Source: an uncultured Methanobrevibacter sp.
GTDB lineage: Archaea; Methanobacteriota; Methanobacteria; Methanobacteriales; Methanobacteriaceae
Assembly: GCF_937881195.1 (NCBI RefSeq)
Contig: NZ_CALGFC010000024.1
Span: 85,114-149,113, forward strand
DNA: 64,000 nucleotides
Direction: 5' to 3'
This document shows positions 36,142-45,789 of this stretch, in pieces (positions within the stretch are counted from its first letter, which is position 1; the number at the start of each line of letters is the position of its first letter). A program made the position numbers and the translations under genes. Under the pieces are notes generated by a model. That model had not been told where the DNA came from. It did no database searches and saw nothing but the letters and a program-made list of their open reading frames with translations.

Positions 36142-37977
36142 TTATAATAGTTCCATTTCATCAATTTCAATTGTTCCTTGAACTGCTTTAATGTCAACAT
36201 CGATTCCACTTTCTTTAATAGCGGCTATTTGGTTTAATCCACTACCTGTGACGAATCCAAAATTGTAACTATCTACTTTTGCATTATAAATAAGTTCTCT
36301 AGGTTTACCTATTTTAAAAATAGGTAATTTTATTTTTGCCATTCCATCAAGTATTTCTTTACTTTTTTCTCTTGCAATAAATGGAACTTCTTTTATTGAT
36401 GCTAATATTCTTTTTGAATCATTAATATCTAAATTATAATCATCACTGCTTAAATGATTCTCATTATAATTTGATTTGTTAAGAACATAGGTCATATTTT
36501 TAAAAATGAATATTTCATGGGGGTCTATTGAAGAACCATCATATGAAATTAATTCTGTAAAGAAAGGACTTTTTCCTATTTCTAATACTCCTCCATATTT
36601 GGGGGTTGACATTATGCCTTTATTAATAAGTATTCCATCAGTTGACAAACTACAAACTGTTGCTATCCCTATTTTATTATCTTCATAATATTTTGTTCCT
36701 TTTTCAGGTTCAACTATCTTATAATAAGGACTTAGATACCTTTTGGATAATTTATAACTTTTACGCATTATTTCTATAGACTCATCTAGGTCTGATTTAT
36801 TTACATATGATAAATTACTTATTAAAGTACCTTGGCGTGTTTCAACATCAAAATTAACATTTTGAATAAGATTCCATGCTTTTGAAAGTAAAAAGGAAAC
36901 TTTCAATTCTTTTTCTTTAGCTGAAGGTTTTAAAATGCAATTTTGAAATTGATTTTCAGTATTCTTTGTAGATTTTTTTCTTTTTCTGCTAAGAACATTA
37001 TTCACGGGATTTAATTTCTCAAAATTAGCCATTTCATCGCTTATTTTCATTTCAACAGGATATTCTAATTCTTTTAATGCACAGAGAGGAGTTATTCCTG
37101 CAATAATTGCAATACCTGCCATGCTCTCGTTTACATTGATTCCTAAAACTTTTTCTCCACCTTCTCCCATTGAAATAATTCCATTTATTCCAATTTTGTT
37201 TAATTTACTTAGAATTGATTTAGTTTTTTCAAGAGAATCTTTTGGTATAACTCTAAAATTAGCAGGTATAATTCCATTTCCTGTTTCAATAACATCTAAA
37301 ACTGAAGTCATTCCATCTGCTATAAACGCATTTATGGGGGTAATAGATGTCTTTTTATAGGATATTAATTCAGTAAACCTTTGAGGAACATAATCTTTAA
37401 CTTTTATAAGTCCTCCATAAATAGGTAAACTAGGAATTCCTTTTTTCAAAAGCATTCCATCAATTGTAGTTCCACATATTGTCCTTATTAAATATTCTAT
37501 TTTATCGGTGCCTTCAATATTTTTTTTCTGCAGACCTATGCATGGACTTATGCTTAATCCAGATGAAAAAACATTTTTCATTATTTCCATAGGATTATTT
37601 TCTTTTTTATCTAATTCAGAGCCTTCTAATGTCAAACTTGAAACATTTACTACTAAATCTCCTTTTTTTGTCTCATAGTCAAAATTAGTTTGATATATCA
37701 TTTCTTCAAACTTTGAAAACACAAAATCCACATGATCATATATAAGTCCATTTTTCAGCTGTAATTTTCCATATGGGGTTAATTTTCTTCCAGAATATCC
37801 AACTTTTTTTGTAAATCCTTTTTCATCAAGAATCTGCATATGATAACGAATAGTCCTTTCTCCTAAGTCGTAACCTCTGTTTATTAACTCTTTTGAAACA
37901 ACTCTAGCACCAACAGGTTTTTCATATTCATTTATAATTCTCAATATTTCAATGATTTTTTCTTGTGATTCTGACAT
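36142..37977 (-). CDS. nrpR: Global nitrogen regulator NrpR
   Basis: A 611-residue protein: an N-terminal winged helix (about 1-75, with GARVVSKELINRGYDLGERTIRYHMQIL) and two consecutive NrpR effector domains (about 80-330 and 350-611), each with the GTLISNLSYV or GDLVVNVSSL start and the paired GTTIDGMLLKKGIPSLPIYGG / CSLSTDGILINKGIMSTPKYGG segments. NrpR represses nitrogen-assimilation genes in methanogens and is released by 2-oxoglutarate. The linker between the domains (about 330-345, RKRKKSTKN) is lysine-rich. AGGAG lies upstream of the ATG. Adjacent to glnA, its usual target. Confidence 0.95.
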   Translation of the reverse strand: MSESQEKIIEILRIINEYEKPVGARVVSKELINRGYDLGERTIRYHMQILDEKGFTKKVGYSGRKLTPYGKLQLKNGLIYDHVDFVFSKFEEMIYQTNFDYETKKGDLVVNVSSLTLEGSELDKKENNPMEIMKNVFSSGLSISPCIGLQKKNIEGTDKIEYLIRTICGTTIDGMLLKKGIPSLPIYGGLIKVKDYVPQRFTELISYKKTSITPINAFIADGMTSVLDVIETGNGIIPANFRVIPKDSLEKTKSILSKLNKIGINGIISMGEGGEKVLGINVNESMAGIAIIAGITPLCALKELEYPVEMKISDEMANFEKLNPVNNVLSRKRKKSTKNTENQFQNCILKPSAKEKELKVSFLLSKAWNLIQNVNFDVETRQGTLISNLSYVNKSDLDESIEIMRKSYKLSKRYLSPYYKIVEPEKGTKYYEDNKIGIATVCSLSTDGILINKGIMSTPKYGGVLEIGKSPFFTELISYDGSSIDPHEIFIFKNMTYVLNKSNYNENHLSSDDYNLDINDSKRILASIKEVPFIAREKSKEILDGMAKIKLPIFKIGKPRELIYNAKVDSYNFGFVTGSGLNQIAAIKESGIDVDIKAVQGTIEIDEMELL

Positions 37978-38356
37978 AAAAAACTCCTAAGAATCAGGGT
38001 ATGCATTATAGATAATAATAATTAAATAATATTATAAAATTATAATAATTAAATAATAATATAAAATTATGCCATATATTATGATTTAATTATTAACTAA
38101 TTATATTATTTAATTATTATCTAACTATATTATTTAACTATTTAAATTATCTAATAAAAAACAATTATTTATAATTAGAAATATCAAATATTATTTTAAA
38201 TTATATTATTAATAATAATTTTAAAATAAATAAAAAATTAATAGTAGTTATTTAAAGAATATTGATATATAATATTTCTTTAAACCTCTACTATATTTAA
38301 TTTATTAGATATAAAATATTATATCTATTTGTCATATTTGGCTTTAAATTTTAAAT
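37978..38356. other. AT-rich gap between glnA and nrpR
   Basis: About 380 bp with two copies of a block containing AATAATTAAATAATA and TATAAAATTAT (38016-38070) and further TTATTTAATTATTATCTAACTA-like repeats (38098-38150). It holds the nrpR promoter on the minus strand. No GGAA-N6-TTCC motif was seen here. Confidence 0.5.
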
Positions 38357-39682
38357 CTAAAGACTCATATATCTTTTTTGTTCATAACCGAATACTTGTA
38401 TCCTATATTCGTCCCATTCTGCATATTTTGAAGCTAAGAATTTTTCACTTATGTGGGATCCAAGTCCTTTTTTAAGAACTTCATCTTCCTCGAATGCATG
38501 ATATGCTTCCCATAAGCTTGCAGGTAGTGTGTTAATACCTTTTTCTTTAAGTTCTTCATCTGTTAATTTATAGATATTAAATTCTGCAGGTTCTCCTGGG
38601 TCTATTTTATTGTTAAGTCCATCTAAACCAGCTTCTAACATTGCTGCAAATGCAAGGTATGGATTACATGATGGGTCAGGACATCTATATTCAATTCTTG
38701 TTCCTTTTCCACGTGCAGCTGGGATACGAATAAGTGCAGATCTATTTTTAAGTCCATAAGCAACATAAACAGGTGCTTCATATCCTGGAACTAAACGTTT
38801 ATATGAATTCACAGTAGGTGCAACAACTGCAGATAAACCTGCTGAATGTTTGAGTAATCCTCCCATGAAATATAATGCTTCTTGTGATAATCCATTTTCG
38901 CTGTTTTCATCAGAGAAAAGATTTTCTCCATTTTTGAATAAACTTTGGTGACAATGCATTCCACTACCATTTACTCCAAAGAATGGTTTTGGCATGAATG
39001 TTACCATATATCCCATATTATCTACAATAGCTTTGATAGCTTGTTTAAAAGTAATTACAGCATCTGCTGTTTTTAAAGCATCGTTAAATTTAAATGCAAT
39101 TTCGTTTTGTCCTGGAGCAACTTCGTGATGGCTTCCTTCTACTTCAAAACCAAGTTCTTCAAGGTCAAAAACTAGCTTTCTTCTGAAGTTAGGTCCTTTG
39201 TCCATTGGTTCAACATCAAAATAACTTGCATCATCATGTGGGATATAATTTCCTTCTTCATCTTTATCAATTATGAAAAATTCTGGTTCTGGTCCAATAT
39301 TGTAATTATATCCTTTATCACTAATTTTTTCCAGTGATCTTTTGAGGGTTCCTCTTGGATCTCCTTCAAATGGGGTATTATCAGTATTGTATATGTCACA
39401 TATGAATCTACATACTCCAGTTTCTTCTGGCCTCCAAGGTAAAAGTGAAACTGTACTTGGATCTGGTTTCATTATTAAATCACTATCATTTATCTCAACA
39501 AAACCATCTACAGAGGATCCATCAAATAATATTCCATCATTAAACATATCTTCTAAGTCTTCATCGCTTCCAAAAGGAATAGACATGTTTTTTGGGATTC
39601 CATTAATATCCACAAATTGCAATCTTATAAATTTAATTCCTTTTTCATTCATTATTTCAATTGCGTTTCCTATAGCATCCAT
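38357..39682 (-). CDS. glnA: Glutamine synthetase, type I
   Basis: A 441-residue GSI that makes glutamine from glutamate, ammonium and ATP. Catalytic and metal-binding blocks are present: ILFDGSSVDGF (about 51-61), GPEPEFFI, VNGSGMHCHQSLF, APTVNSYKRLVPGYEAPVYVAYG and RIEYRCPDPSCNPYLAFAAML. Where adenylylated enzymes have NLYDLP the sequence is NIYKLT, so adenylylation control is unlikely, as in other archaeal enzymes. Transcription is probably controlled by the NrpR operator at 39960. TTGGAGAAGATTTA precedes the ATG. Confidence 0.96.
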   Translation of the reverse strand: MDAIGNAIEIMNEKGIKFIRLQFVDINGIPKNMSIPFGSDEDLEDMFNDGILFDGSSVDGFVEINDSDLIMKPDPSTVSLLPWRPEETGVCRFICDIYNTDNTPFEGDPRGTLKRSLEKISDKGYNYNIGPEPEFFIIDKDEEGNYIPHDDASYFDVEPMDKGPNFRRKLVFDLEELGFEVEGSHHEVAPGQNEIAFKFNDALKTADAVITFKQAIKAIVDNMGYMVTFMPKPFFGVNGSGMHCHQSLFKNGENLFSDENSENGLSQEALYFMGGLLKHSAGLSAVVAPTVNSYKRLVPGYEAPVYVAYGLKNRSALIRIPAARGKGTRIEYRCPDPSCNPYLAFAAMLEAGLDGLNNKIDPGEPAEFNIYKLTDEELKEKGINTLPASLWEAYHAFEEDEVLKKGLGSHISEKFLASKYAEWDEYRIQVFGYEQKRYMSL

Positions 39683-39744
39683 TAAATCTTCTCCAATATG
39701 AAATTAGCCAACTCATAATTTTTTGCTTATTAATAGTTTTTATT

Positions 39745-39819
39745 TTGTTTAAAAATTCTTAAACAAGCACTAATATAATCAATAATATATTCAAAGTAAT
39801 ATTTTAACCAATTAATTGG
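39745..39819. promoter_or_regulatory. Inverted repeats in the glnA leader
   Basis: Two symmetric elements lie between the NrpR site and glnA: TTGTTTAA (39745-39752) with TTAAACAA (39759-39766), and the perfect palindrome CCAATTAATTGG (39808-39819). They may be hairpins in a long leader RNA or binding sites of other factors. A/T-rich arms make the first one weaker evidence. Confidence 0.35.
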
Positions 39820-39959
39820 ACTACATAAATTTTACAATTTTCATGATAATGGTTTATTGTATTTTTATGAGATGATTGATTATATTATCATTTTGACTTT
39901 TTTGTTTTTATATTATACAATAAATAAATTAAATTATATAATTGTAATAATTAGTAGTC

Positions 39960-39973
39960 GGAAATAAATTTCC
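39960..39973. promoter_or_regulatory. NrpR operator (GGAA-N6-TTCC)
   Basis: GGAA (39960-39963), ATAAAT, TTCC (39970-39973) exactly matches the NrpR operator defined in Methanococcus maripaludis, extended by AGTAG/CTACT-like flanks. Read on the minus strand, a TATA-like ATATTTATATG lies about 15-25 bp upstream (near 39983-39994), so the operator covers the predicted transcription start. It is about 280 bp from the glnA start, implying a long leader. nrpR itself is encoded next door. Confidence 0.85.
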
Positions 39974-40085
39974 TACTCATGACATATAAATATTTCTAAT
40001 TTATTACTATCTTACCTATAAGTATTATAAATATTCTATTTCTATTTATCTATAATATTTGTTTTGTTCATAATCCTTATAAAAT

Positions 40086-41240
40086 TTATCTACCAAAAAG
40101 TTTTTTTACTTTTTCTAGTTCATTAGGAATATTTATCATTTGAGGGCACATATGTACGCATTCTCCACATTTTGTACATGATGAAGCATAATTCTCCTCA
40201 TCAAGAAGTGAAAAATATTGCATTGAGCTTGCTTCAGGATTATTCAACATTTTAGCTATATTATACTCTTTAAAACATGTAGGAATATCTACTTTTTGAG
40301 GACAAGGCATACAATAATTGCATTGTGTACAAGGAACATCTTTTTTATCTCTATAAGCTCTACTGACTTCTTTTATTACATTCTTTTCTTCAATAGTAAG
40401 TGTATTTGGGTATGAATTGTTTGCAATAGATAAATTTTCTTTCACCTGCTCTAAAGTGCTCATCCCACTAAAAACAGTACTTATTCCAGGCATATCCCAT
40501 AAATATTTAAATGCCCACTCAACAGGGCTACGTTTTATTGGAGCACTATTCCAAATTTTTTCGACTTCTGGAGGAATATTATCAACAAGTTTTCCTCCTC
40601 TTAAAGGTTCCATTATCATGTTTCCAATATTTATACTACTCAAATATTGGACTCCATTTATTCCACTTTGGTAACCTTCATCTAGATAGTTCATTTGAGT
40701 AAGAACAACTTCCCATTCATATGAATCTAAAATTTCTAGTAAGAGATCTAATTCATCATGAAAAGAAAATCCAATGTGTTTAATTTTTCCATCAGACAAT
40801 GCATTGTCCATAAATTCAAAAATGTTCAAGTCAGTTAAGTTTTTCCAGTAATCTTCTTTTAAAGAATGAATTAAGTATATATCAATACTTTCTGTTTTTA
40901 ATCTATCAAGTTGTTGATCTAGAAAAATATCCATATCTTCTTTCTTTTCAACTATCCAACTTGGAAGTTTTGTTGATATTAATACTTTTTCTCGATATCC
41001 TGTTGATAAAAAATCTCCTAAAAATGGCTCACTTTTTCCAGGTTCATTAAAATCAAGTGTGTGATAAGAGTAAGCAGTATCAATAATATTTATTCCATTA
41101 TCAATTCCATATTTTAACATTTCGGAAGCTTCTTTTTCATCAATCCTATTTGGTTGATTATTTATAGTTGGAAAACGCATGCCTCCAAATCCTAAAATCG
41201 ATACTTTTTCACCAGTTTTTCCTAAGTCCCTATAAAGCAT
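40086..41240 (-). CDS. Aldo/keto reductase with C-terminal ferredoxin domain
   Basis: A 384-residue COG1453-type protein. Residues 1-280 are an AKR barrel (LGFGGMRFPT, DTAYSYH with the catalytic-type Asp/Tyr, and KIKHIGFSFHDELD). The C-terminal 100 residues carry a [4Fe-4S] pair: CTQCNYCMPCP (about 316-326) and CTKCGECVHMCP (about 360-371). Such proteins are common in methanogens; the reaction and electron partner are not known. A single gene upstream of the glnA control region, with a purine-poor leader. Confidence 0.88.
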   Translation of the reverse strand: MLYRDLGKTGEKVSILGFGGMRFPTINNQPNRIDEKEASEMLKYGIDNGINIIDTAYSYHTLDFNEPGKSEPFLGDFLSTGYREKVLISTKLPSWIVEKKEDMDIFLDQQLDRLKTESIDIYLIHSLKEDYWKNLTDLNIFEFMDNALSDGKIKHIGFSFHDELDLLLEILDSYEWEVVLTQMNYLDEGYQSGINGVQYLSSINIGNMIMEPLRGGKLVDNIPPEVEKIWNSAPIKRSPVEWAFKYLWDMPGISTVFSGMSTLEQVKENLSIANNSYPNTLTIEEKNVIKEVSRAYRDKKDVPCTQCNYCMPCPQKVDIPTCFKEYNIAKMLNNPEASSMQYFSLLDEENYASSCTKCGECVHMCPQMINIPNELEKVKKLFGR

Positions 41241-42040
41241 CTTTACACCTAATATTCTTATTTTTAATAATTTTCAACATTTTTTTAAAAATTTCGTAAA
41301 TTAGTTTACTTATTTATTTTTTCTTTAATTATTAAAGTTATTATTAATTGATATTATTTTTATTAATTTTTTACCATTAATTTTTATTAAATAAATTTTA
41401 TTAACTTTTTTTATTAACTATTTTATTAAATTTTTTATTAATCGTTTTATTTATTATTTCAACTAATTCTCTATTTTTCATTTTTTTATTATTAAATTAA
41501 AGGATTTGTTAATTTTTTTTAAATAGTTATCTTTATTATCATATTTTCCTTATTTAATTGGAATTTTAAAATTTAATAATATTATTTTGGGAGGTATTAA
41601 TTGAATATTAATAGAATTAATTAATATTATAATTTCTAATTTTTGTATAATTTATTTTAATAAGTAATAACTAATTTTATTTTGCTAATTTATTAAAATT
41701 TTTCATTTTATTATTAGTTATTATATTATTTTTCGTGATTAAAATTATTATCTTAGTGATAATTATTATCTTAGTATAATTATCATCTTATTATAATTAT
41801 TATTAGTATAATTATCTTATTATAATTATATTGATTATCTAATTTATAGATAGATATTATCTTATTATACTTTTATTTGATATTTTTTATAATAAGTAGT
41901 AATTTCTAAATTATTCGGGATTATATATAGATATAATGATTATAAAAAATTTTATAAACTATTTTTAAAAAAAGAATCAATTCAATAATGGCTTAATTTA
42001 AACAAAAATAAAAATGTATTATTTCCTGGGATATAGAAGA
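41241..42040. other. AT-rich gap and tRNA trailer region
   Basis: About 800 bp, no gene. Degenerate TTTTTTATTAA repeats (41330-41470) and TAATTATTATCTTA-type repeats (41745-41860) fill much of it. At the right end, 42023-42033 (TTCCTGGGATA) is the trailer of the tRNA gene and is complementary to its intron (see tRNA entry). Confidence 0.55.
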
Positions 42041-42149
42041 TGCCGGGAGCGGGATTCGAACCCGCGGCCTCACGGTATCCCAGGAATTAGTCAGAGCACT
42101 GCTTAAAACCCTATGAGCCGTGCGCTCTAACCAGCTGAGCCACCCCGGC
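42041..42149 (-). tRNA. tRNA-Met (CAT), elongator type, with a 35-nt intron
   Basis: On the minus strand the exons fold as a full tRNA: acceptor GCCGGGG/TCCCGGC with one G-U pair, D arm GCTC-AGCTGGTTA-GAGC, anticodon stem CACGG/CCGTG around loop CTCATA-A, and T arm GCGGG-TTCGAAT-CCCGC; discriminator A, no encoded CCA. A 35-nt intron (42077-42111) sits between positions 37 and 38, the standard archaeal site, and can form a bulge-helix-bulge with CTCA paired to TGGG. The anticodon stem lacks the GGG/CCC of initiators, so elongator Met is favoured; Ile2 (modified CAT) is less likely. Confidence 0.93.
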
Positions 42150-42541
42150 ATCTGACTATCATCTATCAGATTATTATCACATTTATACTTTTCGATTATT
42201 TTCTTAGATATGTCCTTATTTTAAATATATTTCAATAATAAGTCATCCTATTTAATTACATTTCACTAACTATGATATATTTATCTATTATTATATTAAC
42301 TATTTTGAATGAATATTAAGATATAATGAAAAATATTATAAATAGGGAATATAAATATTATAATTGAAGTTATTGCTATATATTTCAACTTTTTATATTT
42401 AAATGGAAAATTATTTTGTAAATTATAATTGGTAAATACATAAAATAAATTAATAACTTAATTTAATTGATTTGATAGAATATAGTTCTGAATAATTATA
42501 TTTTATCTTAAATTTAAATAACTATTGTATGGAGAAATGTG
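42150..42541. other. AT-rich gap with the tRNA promoter
   Basis: About 390 bp between the tRNA (minus) and the next gene (plus). The tRNA promoter must lie in 42170-42200 (ATTTATACTT at 42180 read in reverse is TATA-like). GGAG at 42531 is the ribosome binding site of the next gene. No additional gene. Confidence 0.45.
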
Positions 42542-43366
42542 ATGAGTAAAAATTATCAAGTATTATTTTTTATTATTATTGTTCTTCTTATTATTGCTTC
42601 AGCAGCTGCTACTAATATGTTATTTTTTGATAAAAATTCTATTAGTATTGATTATATAAATTCTGAAAATGGTGCTAATGTTAAGGAAAATATCATTTTA
42701 AAGGATAATATTATTAAATATACTAATAATTCGAATTTTACTAATTCTATAATTGAATCAGCTAAGCATGGAACTCCCGTAATTAGATTTGGAAATGGTG
42801 AAGCTCCAGTAACATTTATTGTTGCAGGGGTTCATGGAAACCAAATTCCTCCTCAATTAGCCACTTTGAGACTTATTGATTATTTAGAAAATAATAAAAT
42901 ACATGGAACTGTTTATATTGTTCCTTTTGCAGCTCCTAGTTTAACTGCTAGTAATGAAAAACTTTTAAATGGGGAAAATTTAAATACTGTTGCTGATGAT
43001 GTAGGAACTCCTACAAATGACATTGTAACATATGCAATTAGTAAAAATTCTAATGTTGTAGGGGATTTTCATTCAACTGCTCCTGGTGCTGTACCAGGTC
43101 ATAATGTAATAATGTGTTCTCAATATCCTACATATGAAAGTTATATTTATGCACTTGAAATGACTAAATTTTTAAATGAAGGTTTTGAACTTCATAAAAT
43201 TGCCGGAGTTGATTATGAAGGGGCAGTTGAAGATGTTTTAAATATTGAGGGAACACCTTCTGTTACAGGATTATCCACATCCCCACATGGTGAAGTTGCT
43301 TCGGGTAGTGTTGAAAATTCTTTTAATCAGATGTTAGCTTTATTAAAATCTAATGGCAATATTTAA
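42542..43366 (+). CDS. Membrane-anchored aspartoacylase/AstE-like protein, altered zinc motif
   Basis: A 274-residue protein with an N-terminal anchor (VLFFIIIVLLIIASAAA, about residues 6-22), then a zinc-carboxypeptidase-like domain of the AspA/AstE type. Seen are VAGVHGNQIPPQLATLRL (about 95-112), VYIVPFAAPSLTA and VGDFHSTAPGAVPGH. The usual zinc motif HxxE is HGNQ here, so the glutamate ligand is replaced by glutamine, and the substrate-arginine region reads LNTVADD. A paralogue at 54264 keeps HGNE. The domain should lie outside the membrane. Substrate unknown; enzyme activity uncertain. Confidence 0.7.
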   Translation: MSKNYQVLFFIIIVLLIIASAAATNMLFFDKNSISIDYINSENGANVKENIILKDNIIKYTNNSNFTNSIIESAKHGTPVIRFGNGEAPVTFIVAGVHGNQIPPQLATLRLIDYLENNKIHGTVYIVPFAAPSLTASNEKLLNGENLNTVADDVGTPTNDIVTYAISKNSNVVGDFHSTAPGAVPGHNVIMCSQYPTYESYIYALEMTKFLNEGFELHKIAGVDYEGAVEDVLNIEGTPSVTGLSTSPHGEVASGSVENSFNQMLALLKSNGNI

Positions 43367-43569
43367 ATTTTTATCTTTTTAGAATAATAAATTTCTTCAT
43401 ATTTTTAATTTTTTATAATTTATTTTATTATTATTATTTTTATCAAATTATTATTATTTTTATCAAATTTTTACCTTAATTTTTATTTTAATTAAATTAT
43501 TTAATTATTATTTATATAAAATGAAATCTAAATATAAACTTAAATTTAAGATTATAATATGTGATTTTT

Positions 43570-44820
43570 ATGAGTAAAGTAAAAAATATGAATTTAGCTG
43601 ATGATGGTATCAAGAAAATTAAATGGGTTCAAAAACACATGCCAGTTCTTGAACACATTAAAAAAGAATTTGAGCGCACAAAACCTTTTGAAGGAATAAC
43701 TATTGGGTCTTGTCTTCATCTTGAACCTAAAACAATTAATCTTGGATTAACTCTTCAGGCAGGAGGTGCAGAAGTTGCAATGACTGGCTGTAATCCATTA
43801 TCTACTCATGATGATGCAACAGCTGGGGGGGCAGCTCTTGGTCTTAATATGTATGGTTGGAGAGAAGAAACAGAAAAAGAATATTATGAAACTATAAATG
43901 ATGTACTTGACCATAAACCAGATATAATAATAGATGATGGTGCAGATATGATTCTAGTTCTCCATCAAGAGAGAAGAGAATTACTTTCTAAAGTTAAAGG
44001 GGCTTGTGAAGAAACCACTACTGGGGTTCATCGATTGGAAGCTATGCATGCTGATAATGCTCTTAAAATTCCTCTTATAGCTGTAAATGATGCTTATACT
44101 AAATATTTATTTGATAATAGATATGGAACTGGTCAATCAACATTCGATGCTATTATGGGAACTACTAATATGTTGATTGCTGGGAAAACTGTTGTTGTTT
44201 GTGGATATGGATGGTGTGGTCGTGGTGTGGCTACTAGGGCAAATGGATTAGGTGCTAATGTAATTGTAACTGAAGTTGATGCAATAAGGGCACTTGAGGC
44301 AAGAATGGATGGATATAGGGTAATGCCAACAAAAGAAGCAGTAAAACATGCTGACTTATTAATCACTGTCACTGGAAATATAAATGTGGTTAGTGGAGAT
44401 GATTTTAAAAATATGAAAGATGGTTGTATGTTGGCGAATTCTGGACATTTTAATGTGGAGATTAATAGGACTGATCTTGAAAACCAATCAATATCTATTG
44501 AAAATGTAAGAGAAAGTGTTGAAGAATTCACTATGAAAGATGGAAGAAAAATTTATCTTTTAGCTGATGGTCGTCTTGTTAATTTAGCTGCTGAAAGAGG
44601 TCAAGGACATCCTGCAGAAATCATGGATTTAAGTTTCGCTGCTCAAGCACTTTCAGCTAAATATATAATTGAAAATGATCTTGATATAGGTGTAATGAAG
44701 TCTCCTGATGAACTTGATTATCAAATAGCTAGTTTAAAACTTAATGCAATGGGAATTGAAATTGATAATTTATCTGAACGTCAAACAGAATACTTAAGTA
44801 ACTGGCAAGAAGGGACTTGA
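43570..44820 (+). CDS. ahcY: Adenosylhomocysteinase family (SAH/S-inosylhomocysteine hydrolase)
   Basis: A 416-residue NAD-dependent hydrolase removing S-adenosyl- (or, as shown for a methanogen homologue, S-inosyl-) homocysteine, the product of methyltransferases. Typical blocks: GSCLHLEPKTINLGLTLQAGGAEVAMTGCNPLSTHDD, TTTGVHRLEAM, NDAYTKYLFDNRYGTGQSTFDAIM and the Rossmann GYGWCGRGVATRANGLGANVIVTEVD. The C-terminal KY dimer tail of bacterial enzymes is missing, as in archaea. ATG at 43570 chosen over in-frame GTG at 43561, with TGTGAT as binding site. Confidence 0.94.
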   Translation: MSKVKNMNLADDGIKKIKWVQKHMPVLEHIKKEFERTKPFEGITIGSCLHLEPKTINLGLTLQAGGAEVAMTGCNPLSTHDDATAGGAALGLNMYGWREETEKEYYETINDVLDHKPDIIIDDGADMILVLHQERRELLSKVKGACEETTTGVHRLEAMHADNALKIPLIAVNDAYTKYLFDNRYGTGQSTFDAIMGTTNMLIAGKTVVVCGYGWCGRGVATRANGLGANVIVTEVDAIRALEARMDGYRVMPTKEAVKHADLLITVTGNINVVSGDDFKNMKDGCMLANSGHFNVEINRTDLENQSISIENVRESVEEFTMKDGRKIYLLADGRLVNLAAERGQGHPAEIMDLSFAAQALSAKYIIENDLDIGVMKSPDELDYQIASLKLNAMGIEIDNLSERQTEYLSNWQEGT

Positions 44821-44864
44821 TTATTTGGTATTATAAATTAAACTTTTATAATAGATTTTTTACA

Positions 44865-44990
44865 TCTTATCTTTAATATATTTAATATCTTAGGTCTTAT
44901 CTTTAATATATTTAATATCTTAGGGTTTATCTTTAATATATTTAATATTTTAGGTTTTATCTTTATATATTTCATATTTTAAGGCTTATC
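44865..44990. repeat. 30-bp tandem repeat, about four copies
   Basis: Units of exactly 30 bp containing CTTATCTTTAATATATTTAA then TATCTTAGG start near 44865, 44895, 44925 and 44955, decaying toward the right. They lie just after the ahcY stop, within the gap before the next gene, which begins at 45090. Confidence 0.85.
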
Positions 44991-45089
44991 TGACATATTT
45001 AATCTTTTTATTATTTTTGAATTGATTTAACATTTTAGATTTTATTTATATAAGTTTAAAAAAATTTATTCTTTATTTATTCCTTTAAT

Positions 45090-45779
45090 ATGTCATATTA
45101 TAGATTTATCGATAAAGGGGATGGCTCTACAAAACTTTTTTTAGGGGGTGTTCATGGCCGTGAAGGCGAAACTACTATTGATTTTTTTAAATCACTTTCT
45201 TATTCTGATTTTTCGATAGGTAAAACTTTTATTTATAATTTTGATAATACTAAATATATATCTACTATAAAAGAAGAATATTATGAATCAAAATTAGGTA
45301 AAAAAATTATAAATCTTATTAATAAGCATAAACCTGATTTTTATATTGAACTTCATTGTTATAATATTAAAAATCATGAAAAATTAATTTCTCCTAATAG
45401 GAGAAAATCTCAAGGTGTTCCTCCGCTTATTGATCTTGAGAATAATGTTCTTATTAGTTCTGTTTCTCCACTTATTAGGAAAAAATACTTTAAAATGGAA
45501 ACAGTTTGTAAAACTTTAGAAATCCCTTGTTTTAATAAAAAATTCTATAATGAATCATATAAAAAACAGTATAATGGCAATGAAATATTGTATTTGAATA
45601 ACCTTGATAAAAAGAGTAAATTATCAGTTAATACATATTTAGATATTATTAAGATATTGGCTAAAGTAAAAAATAGGGAAGAATTTCAAGAGATAATGAT
45701 TAATAAATATCCAAAACAGGTGGAACTAGCTGTAAAATATGCAAAAGAAATTTTTGGTGGAGAATTTCCTCCTTTTTAG
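45090..45779 (+). CDS. DUF2119-like zinc-peptidase-fold protein
   Basis: A 229-residue protein with carboxypeptidase-like features: LGGVHGREGETTIDFF (about 17-32, HxxE zinc motif) and FYIELHCYN (about 86-94, a further ligand histidine). It resembles the methanogen DUF2119 group, though I cannot confirm the family number. Remaining sequence is lysine-rich. No ribosome binding site precedes the ATG; TATATAAG about 45 bp upstream suggests a short leader. It forms an operon with the methyltransferase gene 11 bp downstream. Substrate unknown. Confidence 0.7.
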   Translation: MSYYRFIDKGDGSTKLFLGGVHGREGETTIDFFKSLSYSDFSIGKTFIYNFDNTKYISTIKEEYYESKLGKKIINLINKHKPDFYIELHCYNIKNHEKLISPNRRKSQGVPPLIDLENNVLISSVSPLIRKKYFKMETVCKTLEIPCFNKKFYNESYKKQYNGNEILYLNNLDKKSKLSVNTYLDIIKILAKVKNREEFQEIMINKYPKQVELAVKYAKEIFGGEFPPF

Positions 45780-45789
45780 AGGTATTTTA

